Assembly: GCF_947507565.1 (NCBI RefSeq)
Contig: NC_089175.1
Coordinates: 4,019,733 to 4,083,732, forward strand
Direction of reading: 5' to 3'
DNA from: Oscarella lobularis
Taxonomy: Eukaryota; Porifera; Homoscleromorpha; Homosclerophorida; Oscarellidae
Length of the DNA: 64,000 bases
The translations under genes were made by a program, and so were the position numbers. Positions 1 to 11,553 of the stretch are shown piece by piece. The notes under the pieces are model-generated. The model made no database searches. It worked only from the letters and a program-made list of their open reading frames with translations, and was not told the origin of the DNA. Each line of letters begins with the position of its first letter. Position 1 is the first letter of the stretch.

Positions 1-2678
1 CTATCAGATTTTGCACTGGACCAGGTACTAAAAACATTGTATGTGAAATTGATGACGTAAATGCGCAGAGGAAGGATCATACCTCCTTGAGCGGTAGTCG
101 TAGAACTAGGAGGACTCTTTGGCCCTTCGCCTCCTGCATTTGATCCTGATACCGTCACTCTGTACATAGTGAACGGACTTAGATTGGTAATCTCAACACT
201 GAGACGTGGAGGATCGACTGATATAGTTTGAGCGCGACAGTTTGATGATGGAGTCACGCACTCAACATACACTTTGTACAATGTTATATCATCATTTTGT
301 TGATTATCCGGGATTTTCTACACATTATGTCATATCTCATTTCTAGTCATGATGTCTACTTCACAAACCTGCCACGTCACTGTGAAGTTGGTTGGATAAA
401 CGGATTCCTGAGGAATGTCAAGTGATTGCGGATATCCAGTTGGCTCTGCAGAAACACCAGTCAATGCAAATATCTGTACATTTCAACAGAGATTCTCTTA
501 CTATCAGGCTTAGTTGTAAACGTTAACGGCGAAGTTTTGGGCCCTTCTCCAATCACGTTGTGACCACTCACTTCCACTGTATAGTTTGTGTTGGGAGACA
601 GTCCGACTACATTTTGTTGCAGGGACGTAGATGACAGTGTAAACGGATTTTTGCTCATGCAGTGGTCTGATACGCACGAAACATTGATGGTGTAATTTCG
701 AATGACTCCGTGCTGATTCTCTGCGGGTATAGCCTACATTCTCACATTATTAAACAATACACAGTGAAACGTTCTGGAACTCACTGTCCATGACACAAGC
801 GCTGATCTTGGCATTGTCTGAGCCATTGGTTGTCCAGGAGATCCGCTAGGCTCTATATTATAACAACGCTGTCAAAGGAAACTGATCAAAATATCTGTAC
901 TCACCCCTAAGTAGAAAAGGAATGCTTTGACTGCTATTCCCAATGGAATTCTCCGCACTGACTGAACAATTGTAACGAATTGATGGCTGAAATGATGATT
1001 CTGCTACAGATTGCTCTGCGGATACTGAAATCACATCAATTGGCGTAGATCCTCCTCCACTACACAAGAATCTATATCTGATGACAGGAAAGTCAGTATC
1101 ACACTGGTGATCAGGAGCCGTCCACGTGAACTTCAGTTCATTAGCTCCTGATGCGCCGTCGCCAACTTGTACATTCGTGGGTGCATCAGGCTCGCCTAAA
1201 CAAACCCACTTTAGGACCCATTCATAAACCCCACCTTGCGCGCTTACGAGCAACGCGTAACGTGAACGTTCTGTTTTGCGTGTTATATTTATTCTTGGTA
1301 TTGCACGTGTACGGGCCACTGAGATTTGTAGCTGCAGTAACGTTGTAGCTTGCTTTTCCTTTCGCAGATTGTAATTCGACGTCACGCGGATTAAAAAATA
1401 TTCTGACATCGGGTGTAGGATGTCCCTCCGCTACACACTCAAGTGTGACTACTGCACCGCTTTCTATGCATTGACTTGCATTATTAAATGATTTGATTGA
1501 TGCTTTTTCTACACAAACATGGCAGTGCCAATCTCATTAAACAGACGAGATGGTCTTACTGTAAACAGTGATGGTAAGATTTTCTTTATCCGTTTCTACA
1601 TCGTTGACAGCCGTGCATGTATATGTTCCATCGTCTTGCCCGATTGTTACTGACGTCAACTTGGCTCTTACAGTTGAACTGACACTTTCATTGAGAGATT
1701 GGTTGTTGTGAAGTAATTTAAGTCTCAGTGGTCCATCTCCCAAAGCTGTGCATTCGAATTGTTCGTCGGTTCCCTCTTCTATTTCAACCTGTCTATTATT
1801 ATTAGGAGCGTTGATGATCGTTGTAAATCTGTCCACTTTGGCTGGTACTAAATGATCTCATAAGTACAGATAAAAGCAAATCAGAAGATACGTCTGCACT
1901 TACTTAGAACAGAAATTGAATTAGGTAGGCTTTTCGTTACATTGCCCTTCCGATTTTTTACAAAACACTCGTAACTGCCTTGATCTGCCTTGCTTGCACT
2001 GCCAACAACGTAGATCAGTTCATAGCCTATAGTAGTACTGTTTGAAGCAGATCCCATGTGAAGTAGATCAATAACTGGAGCGGGGCTGATTGATGCATCT
2101 GCTGAGCAGTTGATTGAGAATGACGTTCCCTCAGTCACAATGCCACTTGACGGATTAGAATGAGCAAAAACGCCACTTGTGTAAGGTGGGACTAATTACA
2201 GAACAGAATGTTTCGTCAAAAAATTATCGTTTTGAAAGAACGTACCGTCGACGTAAATTGTAGCATTTTCTCGCTTCGTGTTCCCTAAATTGTCTTTGGC
2301 TTCGCATTGGTAAAGACCAGCAGCGTCAACGCCGACATTAGGGTTAGCAAAAGCCAGGGTAAAACCGTTAGGAACAGGTACTTTTGTAGTAGAAACAACA
2401 CTACGACTTCCTCCAGCATCAAATCGAAGCAACTCGAGAGAAGTCACCCCTGTGGCAAAACAGGTTATAATCCCCGATGAATAGTCTCCTCCTTTCACAA
2501 GAATAGAGGTCGATGGCAATGAAAGGAATAGCGAAATCTGACAATCTAAAAAATTAGAGTTTCCTCGGCTGGAGGGTGTGTCCGCCATATGGAATCTCCC
2601 TGTCTTACTTCCAAATTTCAAAAAGATGAAAGCAACTAGCACCGTCTGGATAAGCGTCCAGGCTAATCGCATAGGCAT
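1..2678 (-). CDS. L0: long-class Ig/FN3 receptor, 5' part, runs off left edge
   Basis: Cell-surface receptor of the long class, read on the minus strand. Exons (minus, high to low): 2678-2609 signal peptide (starts MPMRLAWTLIQ, hydrophobic core, ends in LKFG), 2545-2246 Ig1, 2191-1904 Ig2, 1847-1560 Ig3, 1508-1248 Ig4, 1195-905 FN3-1, 852-785 plus 733-502 FN3-2, 445-370 plus 317-83 FN3-3, 27-1 start of FN3-4. Ig exons show the Cys..Asp-x-Gly-x-Tyr-x-Cys pattern and phase-1 borders. The membrane part lies outside the window. An in-frame GTG at 2690 extends the frame upstream, but the ATG at 2678 matches the signal exon of S2. The gene faces L1 head to head with 53 bp between start codons. Ligand unknown. 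Confidence 0.78.
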
Positions 2679-2731
2679 CGCAACCGACACGAACCGATTT
2701 TTCGACTCAGCAATTTGCGCATGCGCACAAA
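2679..2731. promoter_or_regulatory. Bidirectional start region of L0/L1 with NRF1-like palindrome
   Basis: Only 53 bp separate the divergent start codons of L0 (2678, minus) and L1 (2732, plus). It contains the palindrome TGCGCATGCGCA at 2716-2727, a perfect match to the known NRF1 consensus YGCGCAYGCGCR. Seen directly: palindrome and spacing. Inferred: shared promoter or overlapping 5' leaders, with an NRF1-type factor as candidate activator. A related site precedes the start codons of L2 and L5, and a degenerate one those of L3 and L4. Confidence 0.55.
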
Positions 2732-5700
2732 ATGCCCCGGAGTGTTCTCATTGCCTTCTGTACTGGGCTCTGTACTGTAGCGCTGACAGCAACGTTTGGA
2801 AGTAGTATAACGACGTAACAGCTTAAGCATTGGGTGTCTTTACATGTTTTTAGATTGTCAGATTTCGCTATTACTTTCATTGCCATCGACCTCTATTCTT
2901 GTGAAAGGAGGAGACTATTCGTCGGCGATTATAACCTGTTTTGCCACAGGGGTGACTTCTCTCGAGTTGTTTCGATTTGATGCTGGAGGAAGTCGTAGTG
3001 TTGTTTCTACTACAAAAGTACCTGTTCCTAACGGTTTTACCCTGGCTTTTGCTAACCCTAATGTCGGCGTTGACGCTGCTGGTCTTTACCAATGCGAAGC
3101 CAAAGACAATTTAGGGAACACGAAGCGAGAAAATGCTACCATTTACGTTGATGGTATAGTTTTCAAAAAGGTACATTTCCAAAAAAACATTCTGTTCTGT
3201 AATTAGTCCCACCTTACGTGAGAGGCGTTTTTGCTCATTCTAATCCATCAAGTGGTGCTGTGACTGAGGGAACGTCGTTTTCAATCAACTGCTCAGCAGA
3301 TGCATCAATCAGCCCCACTCCAGTCATTGATCTACTTCACATGGGATCTGTTTCAAACAGTACTATGGGTTATGAACTGATCTACGTTGTTGGCAGTGCA
3401 AGCAAGGCAGATCAAGGCAATTACGAATGTTTTGTACAAAATCGGCAGGGCAATACAACAAAAAGCCTACCAAATTCAATTTCTGTTCTAAGTAAGCGCA
3501 GACGTATTTTTGATTTGCTTTTGTTTGGACTTATGAGGTCATTTTATTTTAGTACCAGCCAATGTGGACAGATTTACAACGATCATCAACGCTCCTAATA
3601 ATAATAGACAGGTTGAAATAGAAGAGGGAACTGATGAACGATTAGAATGCACAGCTTCGGGAGATCAACCACTGACAGTTAAACTACTTCACAACAACCA
3701 ATCTCTCAATGAAAGTGTCAGTTCAACTATAAGAGCTGTGTTGACATCAGTAAAAATCAGGCAGGATGATGGAACATATACATGCATCGCAGTCAACGAT
3801 GTAAAAACGGATGAAGAAAATCTTACCGTCACTGTTTACAGTAAGACCATCGCGCCTTGTTAGTGAGATTGGCAAATGATGCGCGCCATGTTTGTGTAGA
3901 AAAAGCATCAGTCAAATCATTTAATAATGCAAGTCAATGCATAGAAAGCGGTGCAGTAGTCACGCTTGAGTGTGTAGCAGAGGGACACCCTACACCTGAT
4001 ATCAGAATACTTTATCAGCGTGGCTTCGAATTACAATCTGCAAAAAGAAAAGCAAGCTACAACGTTACTGCAGCTACAAATCTCGGTGGAACGTACACGT
4101 GCAGTGCAAAGAATAAATACAACACGCAAAATAGAACGTTCACGTTACGCGTTGCACGTAAGCGCGCAAGGTGTAGTTTATGAATGGGTCCTAAATGGGT
4201 TTGTTTAGGCGAGCCCGATGCACCTACGGATGTAAAAGTTGGTGACGGCGCATTAGGAGCTAATGAACTGAAGTTCACGTGGACGGCTCCTGTTCACGAG
4301 TGTGATGCTGACTTTCCTATCATCCGATATAGATTCTTGTGTAGTGAAGGAGGATCTACGACGATTGACGCGATTTCAGTATCCACAGAGCAATCTGTAG
4401 CAGAATTATCATTTCAGCCATCAATTCATTACAATTGTTCAGTCAGTGCTGAGAATACCATAGGGAATAGCCGTCAAAGCAATCCTTTCCTGCTTAGAGG
4501 TGAGTACAGAGGTATTTAGATCAGTCGTTTTTACGTCGTTGTGTATAGAGCCTAGCGGATCTCCTGGAACGCCAACTGCTGTGACAATGCCAAGATCGGC
4601 GCTTGTAACATGGGCCGTGAGTATTTGAACTTTTGTGTATTGTTTCGTAATGTGAGAATGTAGGCTATACCCGCAGGGGATCGGCACGGAGTCATTCGAA
4701 ATTACACCATTGATGTTTCATGTGTATCAGCTCACTGCCCGGCGAGTCAACCACCGTTGTCACTTTCGTCTACATCGTTGCAACGAAACATAGATGGATT
4801 GTCTCCCAACACGGAGTATAGAGTGCAAGTGAGCGGTCACAACGTCATTGGAGAGGGGCCCCAAAGTCCGCCGTTCACTTTTAAGACTAAACCTGATAGT
4901 AAGTGGAAACACTGTTGAAATGTACTGATATTTGCGTGACTGGTGTGTATTCAGAGCCAACTGGGTCACCACAATCGCTTGCCATTCCTCAACAACTCAT
5001 TCATTTGACCAACTTCACGGCGAGGTGGCAGGTTTGTGGGCGTGGACATCATCTGTTGATTTGAAATATGACACGATGTGTAGGATATACCGCCTAATGA
5101 ACGAAACGACGCAATAACATCGTACACAGTGTATGTTGAATGCCAGACTGCATCATCGAATTGTCGCAATCAAATGAAATCAGTCTCACTTCTCAATACT
5201 ACGATCACCAACCTACGCCCGTTCACAACATACAATGTGGCGGTGTCAGGATCAAATGCAGGAGGCGAAGGACCAAGAAGTTCTTCTGTATCTGTCACTA
5301 CAGCACAAGGAGGTATGACCATTCCTTCTATTACTTCATCATTTTCACCATGCAATGTTTTCTAGTACCTGGTCTAGTACAGAATCTGATGGCCACTCTA
5401 TTCAATACAACAGCAGTGAACGTGTCTTGGACAGAGCCATCCGTTCTAAACGGACAGTTTCAGCGCTATGATGTTACCTATTCGCCCAATGGAAAGACTC
5501 TCAACACAATGACGCCTTCAATTTTGATAGGAAATCTAATGGACGAGAAGTACACGTTTGAAGTAAGAGTGGTGACTGGAGGAGGAACCAGTGAACCGAT
5601 AGAAGTGGAACAGCGTCCCGTCTGTAAGACGATTTTGTTGTTTTATAGCTTTAACGGCAATGCAGACTCTGCTTTTTTAGTTCCTCCCACAGTTTCAGGT

Positions 5701-6788
5701 CCCGAAAAGACCATTCCTCTGGAGTTCAATTCCAAAAGAGCAATTTCGTGTGACTTTCGAAGCTACCCATTCAGAGGAGTGGCCAAACTGATGAGATCTA
5801 ATGAGGACCTGACTTCATCAGCCAACGTCAGTAACAGAACAGAAGCTCCTCCACACAGTCAGCGTCTGACGTACACTGTAAGTAGAGTTGGATCCTATTC
5901 ATGTGCATTCGCAGGCTCTGGGATCTCTGCAGGATTTTACGTAACCGGTGCGTTCTTTATCCAATGTTTCTATAAGTATAAGCTAATTTTACAAATTTTA
6001 CAGCTGCGCCAGAGTTTATTGAATATACGAACTCAGTAACAGTTGAACGATCGTGCAGTTCAGTATTTATCGAGGCCAGACAGTATCCAAGACAACCAGA
6101 AATCATCTGTACGGATTCTGCAGGATTTAGTTTGGTAGGACAGGAATCATTTCCAGAATATCCCGACAAAGCCAACTACAAGAAGCTTACCTTGTGTGCA
6201 GCAAAGACCGTCACATGTACTCTTGCTAATTCCTCAGAGATCATTAGAATTCAAGTAGTTGAAGGTAAGACCAGAATGGCTAGTCCCAGAGCCGTACGGC
6301 TCTGGCTAGTCCTTACCGTGACTAATGTGATTAATCCAGGAATGAAAGCTTCGCCTGGGAGCAGTGGAGGTACATCATAATAATTAATTAACCTAGCGAG
6401 AGCGAGTCATCTAACGGCTTCTATAACTGTAGTCTCAATCGGCCTGTTTGCTGGATTGACGTCTACACTTCTGTTAATAATTTTGGCTCTTTCTCTCGCT
6501 TTGGCCTACGTGGTGCGCAATGCTCGACGCACGGAGTTAGTAGTAATTCTATATATTTATTTCTTTAATTAATAGCTCTGCTATAGGAAGATGTCATGCG
6601 CCTATCCAGGAAGTGAGAGCATTCAAATGAGCAAAAGCACGCCCCTGTATGACGAAATATTAGTTAAAGAAAAGCAGCAAGAACTTGGAGAGGAGAAAGT
6701 GACCCAAAGCCCGGCGTATGATGCTTTGAAAGTCGTTCGTCAAAAGGAAACGTCAGATACGCACTACTCAAGTGTGTCTCCGCTGTAA
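2732..6788 (+). CDS. L1: hybrid receptor, long-class ectodomain on short-class TM and tail
   Basis: Predicted 1073-residue type I receptor. Exons: 2732-2801 signal (MPRSVLIAFCTGLC..), 2854-3153 Ig1, 3207-3491 Ig2, 3553-3840 Ig3, 3900-4157 Ig4, 4209-4499 FN3-1, 4549-4616 plus 4664-4898 FN3-2, 4955-5031 plus 5084-5312 FN3-3, 5366-5623 FN3-4, 5681-5947 Ig5, 6004-6264 Ig6, 6340-6369 hinge, 6433-6535 TM, 6587-6788 tail. Up to Ig6 it follows L2-L5, but hinge, TM (IGLFAGLTSTLLLIILALSL) and tail are S-type. The tail carries LYDEIL, AYDALKVV and a terminal HYSSVSPL; YDEI and YDAL are 19 residues apart, ITAM-like but wider than a classical ITAM. Tyrosine signalling is inferred. Its Ig6 is the most divergent of the family. 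Confidence 0.82.
6286..6305. repeat. 20-bp perfect palindrome in L1 intron
   Basis: CCAGAGCCGTACGGCTCTGG is its own reverse complement, and flanking CTAGTC/CTAG bases extend it imperfectly. It lies in the intron 6265-6339, between the last long-class exon and the first short-class exon of the hybrid gene L1. That placement makes it a candidate recombination seam. Confidence 0.85.
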
Positions 6789-7276
6789 CTGCTCCGTCTA
6801 CGAATTTTTATCCGGTTATACAATTCATTTCAGTGCAGCTGCAATAGGTAGGAGTCGTTGCCCAGGCTTTTCTTATTTACCTGAAGCTAAGTAATGATGC
6901 CGTGAACCATTTCGTTAAACCTTTTTTGGCAGCGTATGATCTAATCTGCCAAAATATTTTACTCTGTCAATTTTATGTACTGGTAACTTGATACGTGTGA
7001 CCACTACAGCCTGCTTGTGGATCAATTGGCAAACAGGCGTGAGACCAGAAAAACGAGTATGTTTTTCACGTTGGATTGGATCAGAGCTGTGATTAGGTCA
7101 AGCTCATGCGCGAACACGCCATTCTGATCATTTTTGAAGCCCGGTTGATGTTAGAGTGAGGGCTGTCAAACCAACACTGTTGATCAAATTTTTGCAACAC
7201 TTGATGTGTACGCAGAACTTCCAAAGAGGCTCTCGACAAATATCTCGAGAGGGTGTGTCATCTCCCTGCGCCTTAC
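6789..7276. other. L1 3' flank / intergenic spacer
   Basis: No coding exon seen. Just after the stop the sequence resembles the 3' flank of S1 (23641 onward) and S2 (41209 onward): a pyrimidine-rich stretch, then a CTAAGTAAT element near 6888. This confirms that the 3' end of L1 derives from an S-type gene. The rest is unassigned. Confidence 0.5.
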
Positions 7277-7340
7277 CTCCCAACTTCAAAAAAAGAAAAG
7301 CAACAAACGGTGTTTGTATCAGCGCAAATCGGACAAGCAT
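7277..7340 (-). pseudogene. Orphan minus-strand signal exon (L0-type) facing L2
   Basis: The minus strand from ATG 7340 encodes MLVRFALIQTPFVAFLFLKL followed by GG and a GTAAG donor. This matches the L0 signal exon (MPMRLAWTLIQTVLVAFIFL) in length, hydrophobicity and donor context. No Ig exon follows on the minus strand; L1's 3' flank lies there instead. It looks like the stump of a lost divergent partner, so L2 once sat in the same head-to-head arrangement as L0/L1. It could still be transcribed. Confidence 0.6.
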
Positions 7341-7397
7341 CGCAACAAACGAGAAATCCCGTGCATACACCGCATACGATTCTGTCGAGTGGTGATC

Positions 7398-7409
7398 TGC
7401 GCACGCGCA
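7398..7409. promoter_or_regulatory. NRF1-like site upstream of L2
   Basis: TGCGCACGCGCA fits YGCGCAYGCGCR and ends 3 bp before the L2 start codon at 7413, close to the position of the site before L1. Confidence 0.5.
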
Positions 7410-7412
7410 GAA

Positions 7413-10400
7413 ATGTTTTGGTCGAGCTTTCCGAGTCTTGTTGCCCTTGTCGCTTTAGCACTTGCGAAATTAGGAAGTACAATGATACCTGTCGGTTAAA
7501 AAGGATGCATTTCATTTTTAGATTGTCAGCCGTCTGTCAACGTTCGTTTGCCGTCTACATCTGTCCTGGTTGAAGGAGAAAAATACACCAGTGGATTTAT
7601 AGTTTGCTTCGCTACTTCGACCCCGACGCTCGTGCTCAAATTGTACCGCATCGACAGTCAAGGCAATAGACAAATTGTTAGGGATGGTGATGATGGACGA
7701 TTTGGCGTCGTCGACTTGTCTTTTGTCGGTTCCCTTATCGCTACTCTTGCTACTACAAAAGTAAGCGACAGAGGCATCTACGAGTGTGTCGCTCAAGACA
7801 ATGGTATGACGGACGAAAAGAACTTTACCATTTACGTTGACGGTAGGCATATTGGCACCAGATTGTAATTGGCTAATAGTAAGTATATGAACTGCAGTGC
7901 CACCTTCTGAAAGCAAAATATCTGTCACTTCAACTGCATCAAAAGGCATTGTCACTCAAGGAATGCCGTTCTCAGTCAATTGCTCAGCCGACAGATCGAT
8001 CAGTCCAGTTCCAGTCATTGATTTGACTCGCCAAGGAAGCTTCATTGGCAACGTTACAGAACACCAATTTATTTATAATGTCTTAAGTGCAACAAACGCG
8101 GATGAAGGCAACTATACGTGTCTGGTTACTAATCGCCAAGGCCATGCAACGAAGAGTCTTCCCAATTTAATTGATGTACAAGGTAGACAGCCGATGTGAC
8201 GCTTTGAATCTTACAGTAACGTATATGAAATTTAGTACCAGCAACCGTTGAAAGGTTTACGTCAGTGAAAAATCCACCTCAAAATAGGACAATAGAAATT
8301 GAAGAAGGAACTGATGTTCAACTGAATTGCACAGCTTCGGGAGATCGAACATTGACAGTGAAAATAGTTCATGATAACCAAGTGTTGAGCGAATCCAGTG
8401 ATAGCACTTCAATCATTGCTAACTTACTGTCAGTGAAAATAGGACGAGACGATGGGTCATACGCTTGCAATGCAAGCAATAACGTTCAAACAGAGATGAA
8501 GAATCTCACCGTCATTGTTTACAGTAAGCCAATTGCTAGTATGTATTTTTTAGGAAGTAGACGTTTGTGTAGGAAAAGCAAGAGTGACATTTTTCACTAA
8601 CATGACCACGTGCATTGAAAAGGAAACGCTTGCAACGCTTGAGTGCAACGCAGATGGAGATCCAGCACCAGACGTCACAATATTTGATCTGAAAGGAAAT
8701 TATTTGGCAACCAACACAACAAAAGCAACGTATGCCTTCACGGCCTCCGAGTCACTTGGAGGAACGTATACGTGCAATGCAAAGAATAAATACAACTCAG
8801 AAAATAGAACGTTTACTTTACGTGTAGCACGTATGTGCCAGATATTACTGAAATGAGTTATAGATCTGCTTGTTTAGGCGAGCCTGATTCACCCACGGGT
8901 GTGCAAGTCGGCGATGGCGCATTAGGAGCAGACGAGCTAAACTTCACGTGGAAGACTCTAGTTCATGATTGTACTGACTTTCCTGTTATCAGATATAGAT
9001 TACTGTGTAGAGGAGGAGGATCTACACCAGTTAACATGATCGTATCTGCTCCATCTACAAAGCAATCTGTACCAGAATCATCCTTTCACTCCTCGATTCA
9101 TTACAATTGTTCAGTCAGTGCTGAGAATACTATAGGAAATAGCAGTCAAAGCAATCCTTTCCTGCTTAGGGGTGAGTACAGAGACATTTAGATCAGTCGT
9201 TTTTACGTCGTTGTGTATAGAGCCTAGCGGATCTCCTGGAAGGCCAACCGCTGTAACGAAGCCAAGATCGGTGGTTGTGTCATGGACCGTGAGTTCCAGA
9301 TCTTTTTGCTGTACAGTTTTGTAATGTGAGAATGTAGGCTATACCAGCAGGGGGTCGGCACGGAGTCATTCGAAATTACACCATTGATGTTTCATGTGTA
9401 TCAGCTCACTGCCCAGTGAGTCAACCACCGTTGTCACTTTCGTCTACATCGTTGCAACGAAACATAGACGGACTGTTTCCCAACACGGAGTATAGAGTGC
9501 AAGTGAGCGGTCACAACGTCATTGGAGAGGGGCCCCAAAGTCCGCCGTTCACTTTTAAGACTAAACCTGATAGTAAGTGGAAACACTGTTGAAATATTTG
9601 CGTGACTGGTGTGTATGCAGAGCCAACTGGGTCACCACAATCACTTGCCATTCCTCACATTCGTCCGACCAACTTCACGGCGATGTGGCAGGTTTGTGGG
9701 CGTGGACATCATCAGTTGATTTGAAATATGACACGATGCGTAGGTTATACCGCCTAATGAACGAAACGACGCAATAACATCATACACAGTGTATGTTGAA
9801 TGCGTGACTGCATCATCAAATTGTCAAAATCAAATGAAATCAGTCAATGCTCCACTTCTCCGTGTTGAAATCACCAACCTAAGCCCGTTCACAACATACA
9901 ATGTGGCGGTGTCAGGATCAAATGCAGGAGGCGAAGGACCAAGAAGTTCTTCTGTATCTGTCACTACAGCACAAGGAGGTATGACCATTCCTTCTATTAC
10001 TTCATCATTTTCACCATGCAATGTTTTCTAGTACCTGGTCCAGTGCAGAATCTGATGGCCACTCCATTCAATACAACAGCAGTGAACGTGTCTTGGACAG
10101 AGCCATCCGCTCTAAACGGACAGTTTCAGCGCTATGATGTTACCTATTCGCCCAGTGGAAAGACTCTCAACACAATGACGCCTTCACTTTTGATAGGAAA
10201 TCTAATGGACGAGAAGTACACGTTTGAAGTAAGAGTGGTGACTGGAGGAGGAACCAGTGAACCGAGAGAAGTGGAACAGCGTCCCGTCTGTAAGACGATT
10301 TTGTTGTTTTATAGCGTTAACGTCAATGCAGACTCTGCTTTTTTAGTTCCTCTCACAGTTTCAGGTCCCGAAAAGACCATTCCTCTGGAGTTCAAGTCCA

Positions 10401-11451
10401 AAAGAGCAATTTCGTGTGACTTTCGAAGCTATCCATTCAGAGGAGTGGCCAAACTGATGAGATCTAATGAGGACCTGACTTCATCAGCCGACATCAGTAA
10501 CAGAACAGGAGCTCCTCCACACAGTCAGCGTCTGACGTACACTGTAAGTGAAGTTGGATCCTATTCGTGTGCGTTTGCTGGCCCAGCGGATTCCGCCACG
10601 TTTGAAGTTACTGGTATGTACAGAACTCTTTCATCAAAGACCTAATTATTAATTATTCTTATGACAGCTCCGGCAGAAATTCTCAGTTCAACGCAGAGTC
10701 CAGTGACTCTCAATGGGTCATCTATTTCAATATTCGTCGAAGCTAGACAGTATCCGGATGTACCAGAAATCAGCTGCGCAGATTTGACAGGCGAAGTATC
10801 AACATTAGAATATCCAGATGACGCTAACTACAGGAGAGCTACATTCCCTGTATCAACAGCGCAAACCGTGGAGTGCCGAATCGTTGGAACTGACAAGACA
10901 GTGAGTATAATCATTGAGGAAGGTGTCTCATCTGAGACAGAGACGGGTCCTATCTTCGGTCTTCCGGACTGGTATGACTACTTGGTCATTGGCATAATTG
11001 TTCTTGTTCTTGTTCTATTGCTCTCTATTTTACTACTTTTTCTTATTCGATGGTGGAGGCGCGGTAGAATGCTGTCATGCTGTAACTTCAATTCAAGTGA
11101 GTCCACTCTAGCAGGAGACGAGTAAGACGAATGTCGACGCATTTTTTACAGTTAGCAACGTTCGGAAATTCAACACGGATGCCCCTATGAGGTACGTCTG
11201 TCGGGGGAAAGAGAACAAAAAGAAAAACGCTTTTGTGATTTAGAGATCTGTCGAAGGCACCCGTTTACGAAGAAATTCTCTCCACTGGCGGCGGAAGCAA
11301 GAATCTTTTCGATGAGAGACGAATGACGGAGAGTCGAGCGTACGAGTCTTTTAAAGAGGTTGCTAAACAGCGGTCCGATGAAGGTTTGAATTTGCATTCC
11401 AATCGCCTGTACGATCACATGCCTCCGCCAGCATCAGTCACGCTTTTGTGA
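7413..11451 (+). CDS. L2: long-class Ig4-FN3x4-Ig2 receptor with YEEI/YDHM tail
   Basis: Predicted 1106 residues. Exons 7413-7476 (signal 1-21), 7522-7842 (Ig1 22-128), 7898-8182 (Ig2 to 223), 8236-8523 (Ig3 to 319), 8573-8830 (Ig4 to 405), 8878-9171 (FN3-1 to 503), 9221-9288 and 9338-9572 (FN3-2 to 604), 9621-9691 and 9744-9978 (FN3-3 to 706), 10032-10289 (FN3-4 to 792), 10347-10613 (Ig5 to 881), 10668-11096 (Ig6 plus TM to 1024), 11152-11191, 11244-11451 (tail). TM is a Val/Leu-rich run followed by RWWRRGRM. The tail has VYEEIL (optimal Src-family SH2 type when phosphorylated), AYESF and LYDHM (YxxM, PI3K p85 type). If the donor after 11096 is not used, translation stops at 11123-11125 (AGDE), giving a short tail. 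Ligand unknown. Confidence 0.83.
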
Positions 11452-11553
11452 GCAGCTTTAGGATGTGTGACTCGTGATTAACTGTTGTTGAACCCCAGTT
11501 TGTAAACCATTATTACATTGGTATCTCTGAAAGAAAGAAACTAACTAGTAAGT

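Larger units (their letters stand above)
1..5365. repeat. Large inverted duplication (L0 arm / L1 arm)
   Basis: The minus-strand exons of L0 and the plus-strand exons of L1 are mirror copies in the same order around a centre near 2700. For example 2246-2545 pairs with 2854-3153, 1560-1847 with 3553-3840, 905-1195 with 4209-4499, and 83-317 with 5084-5312. The Ig1 exons are nearly identical including the intron flanks, so the duplication, or later conversion between arms, is fairly recent. Arms are about 2.6 kb within the window and the left arm is cut by the edge. Confidence 0.8.

Noticed and set aside
2196-2690. Single minus-strand CDS reading through 2690-2196 without introns
   Set aside because: The frame is open by chance through short introns. 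Donor GTAAGA at 2608 and acceptor before 2545, conserved in the other copies, fit a two-exon reading; both introns are also seen in L1-L5.
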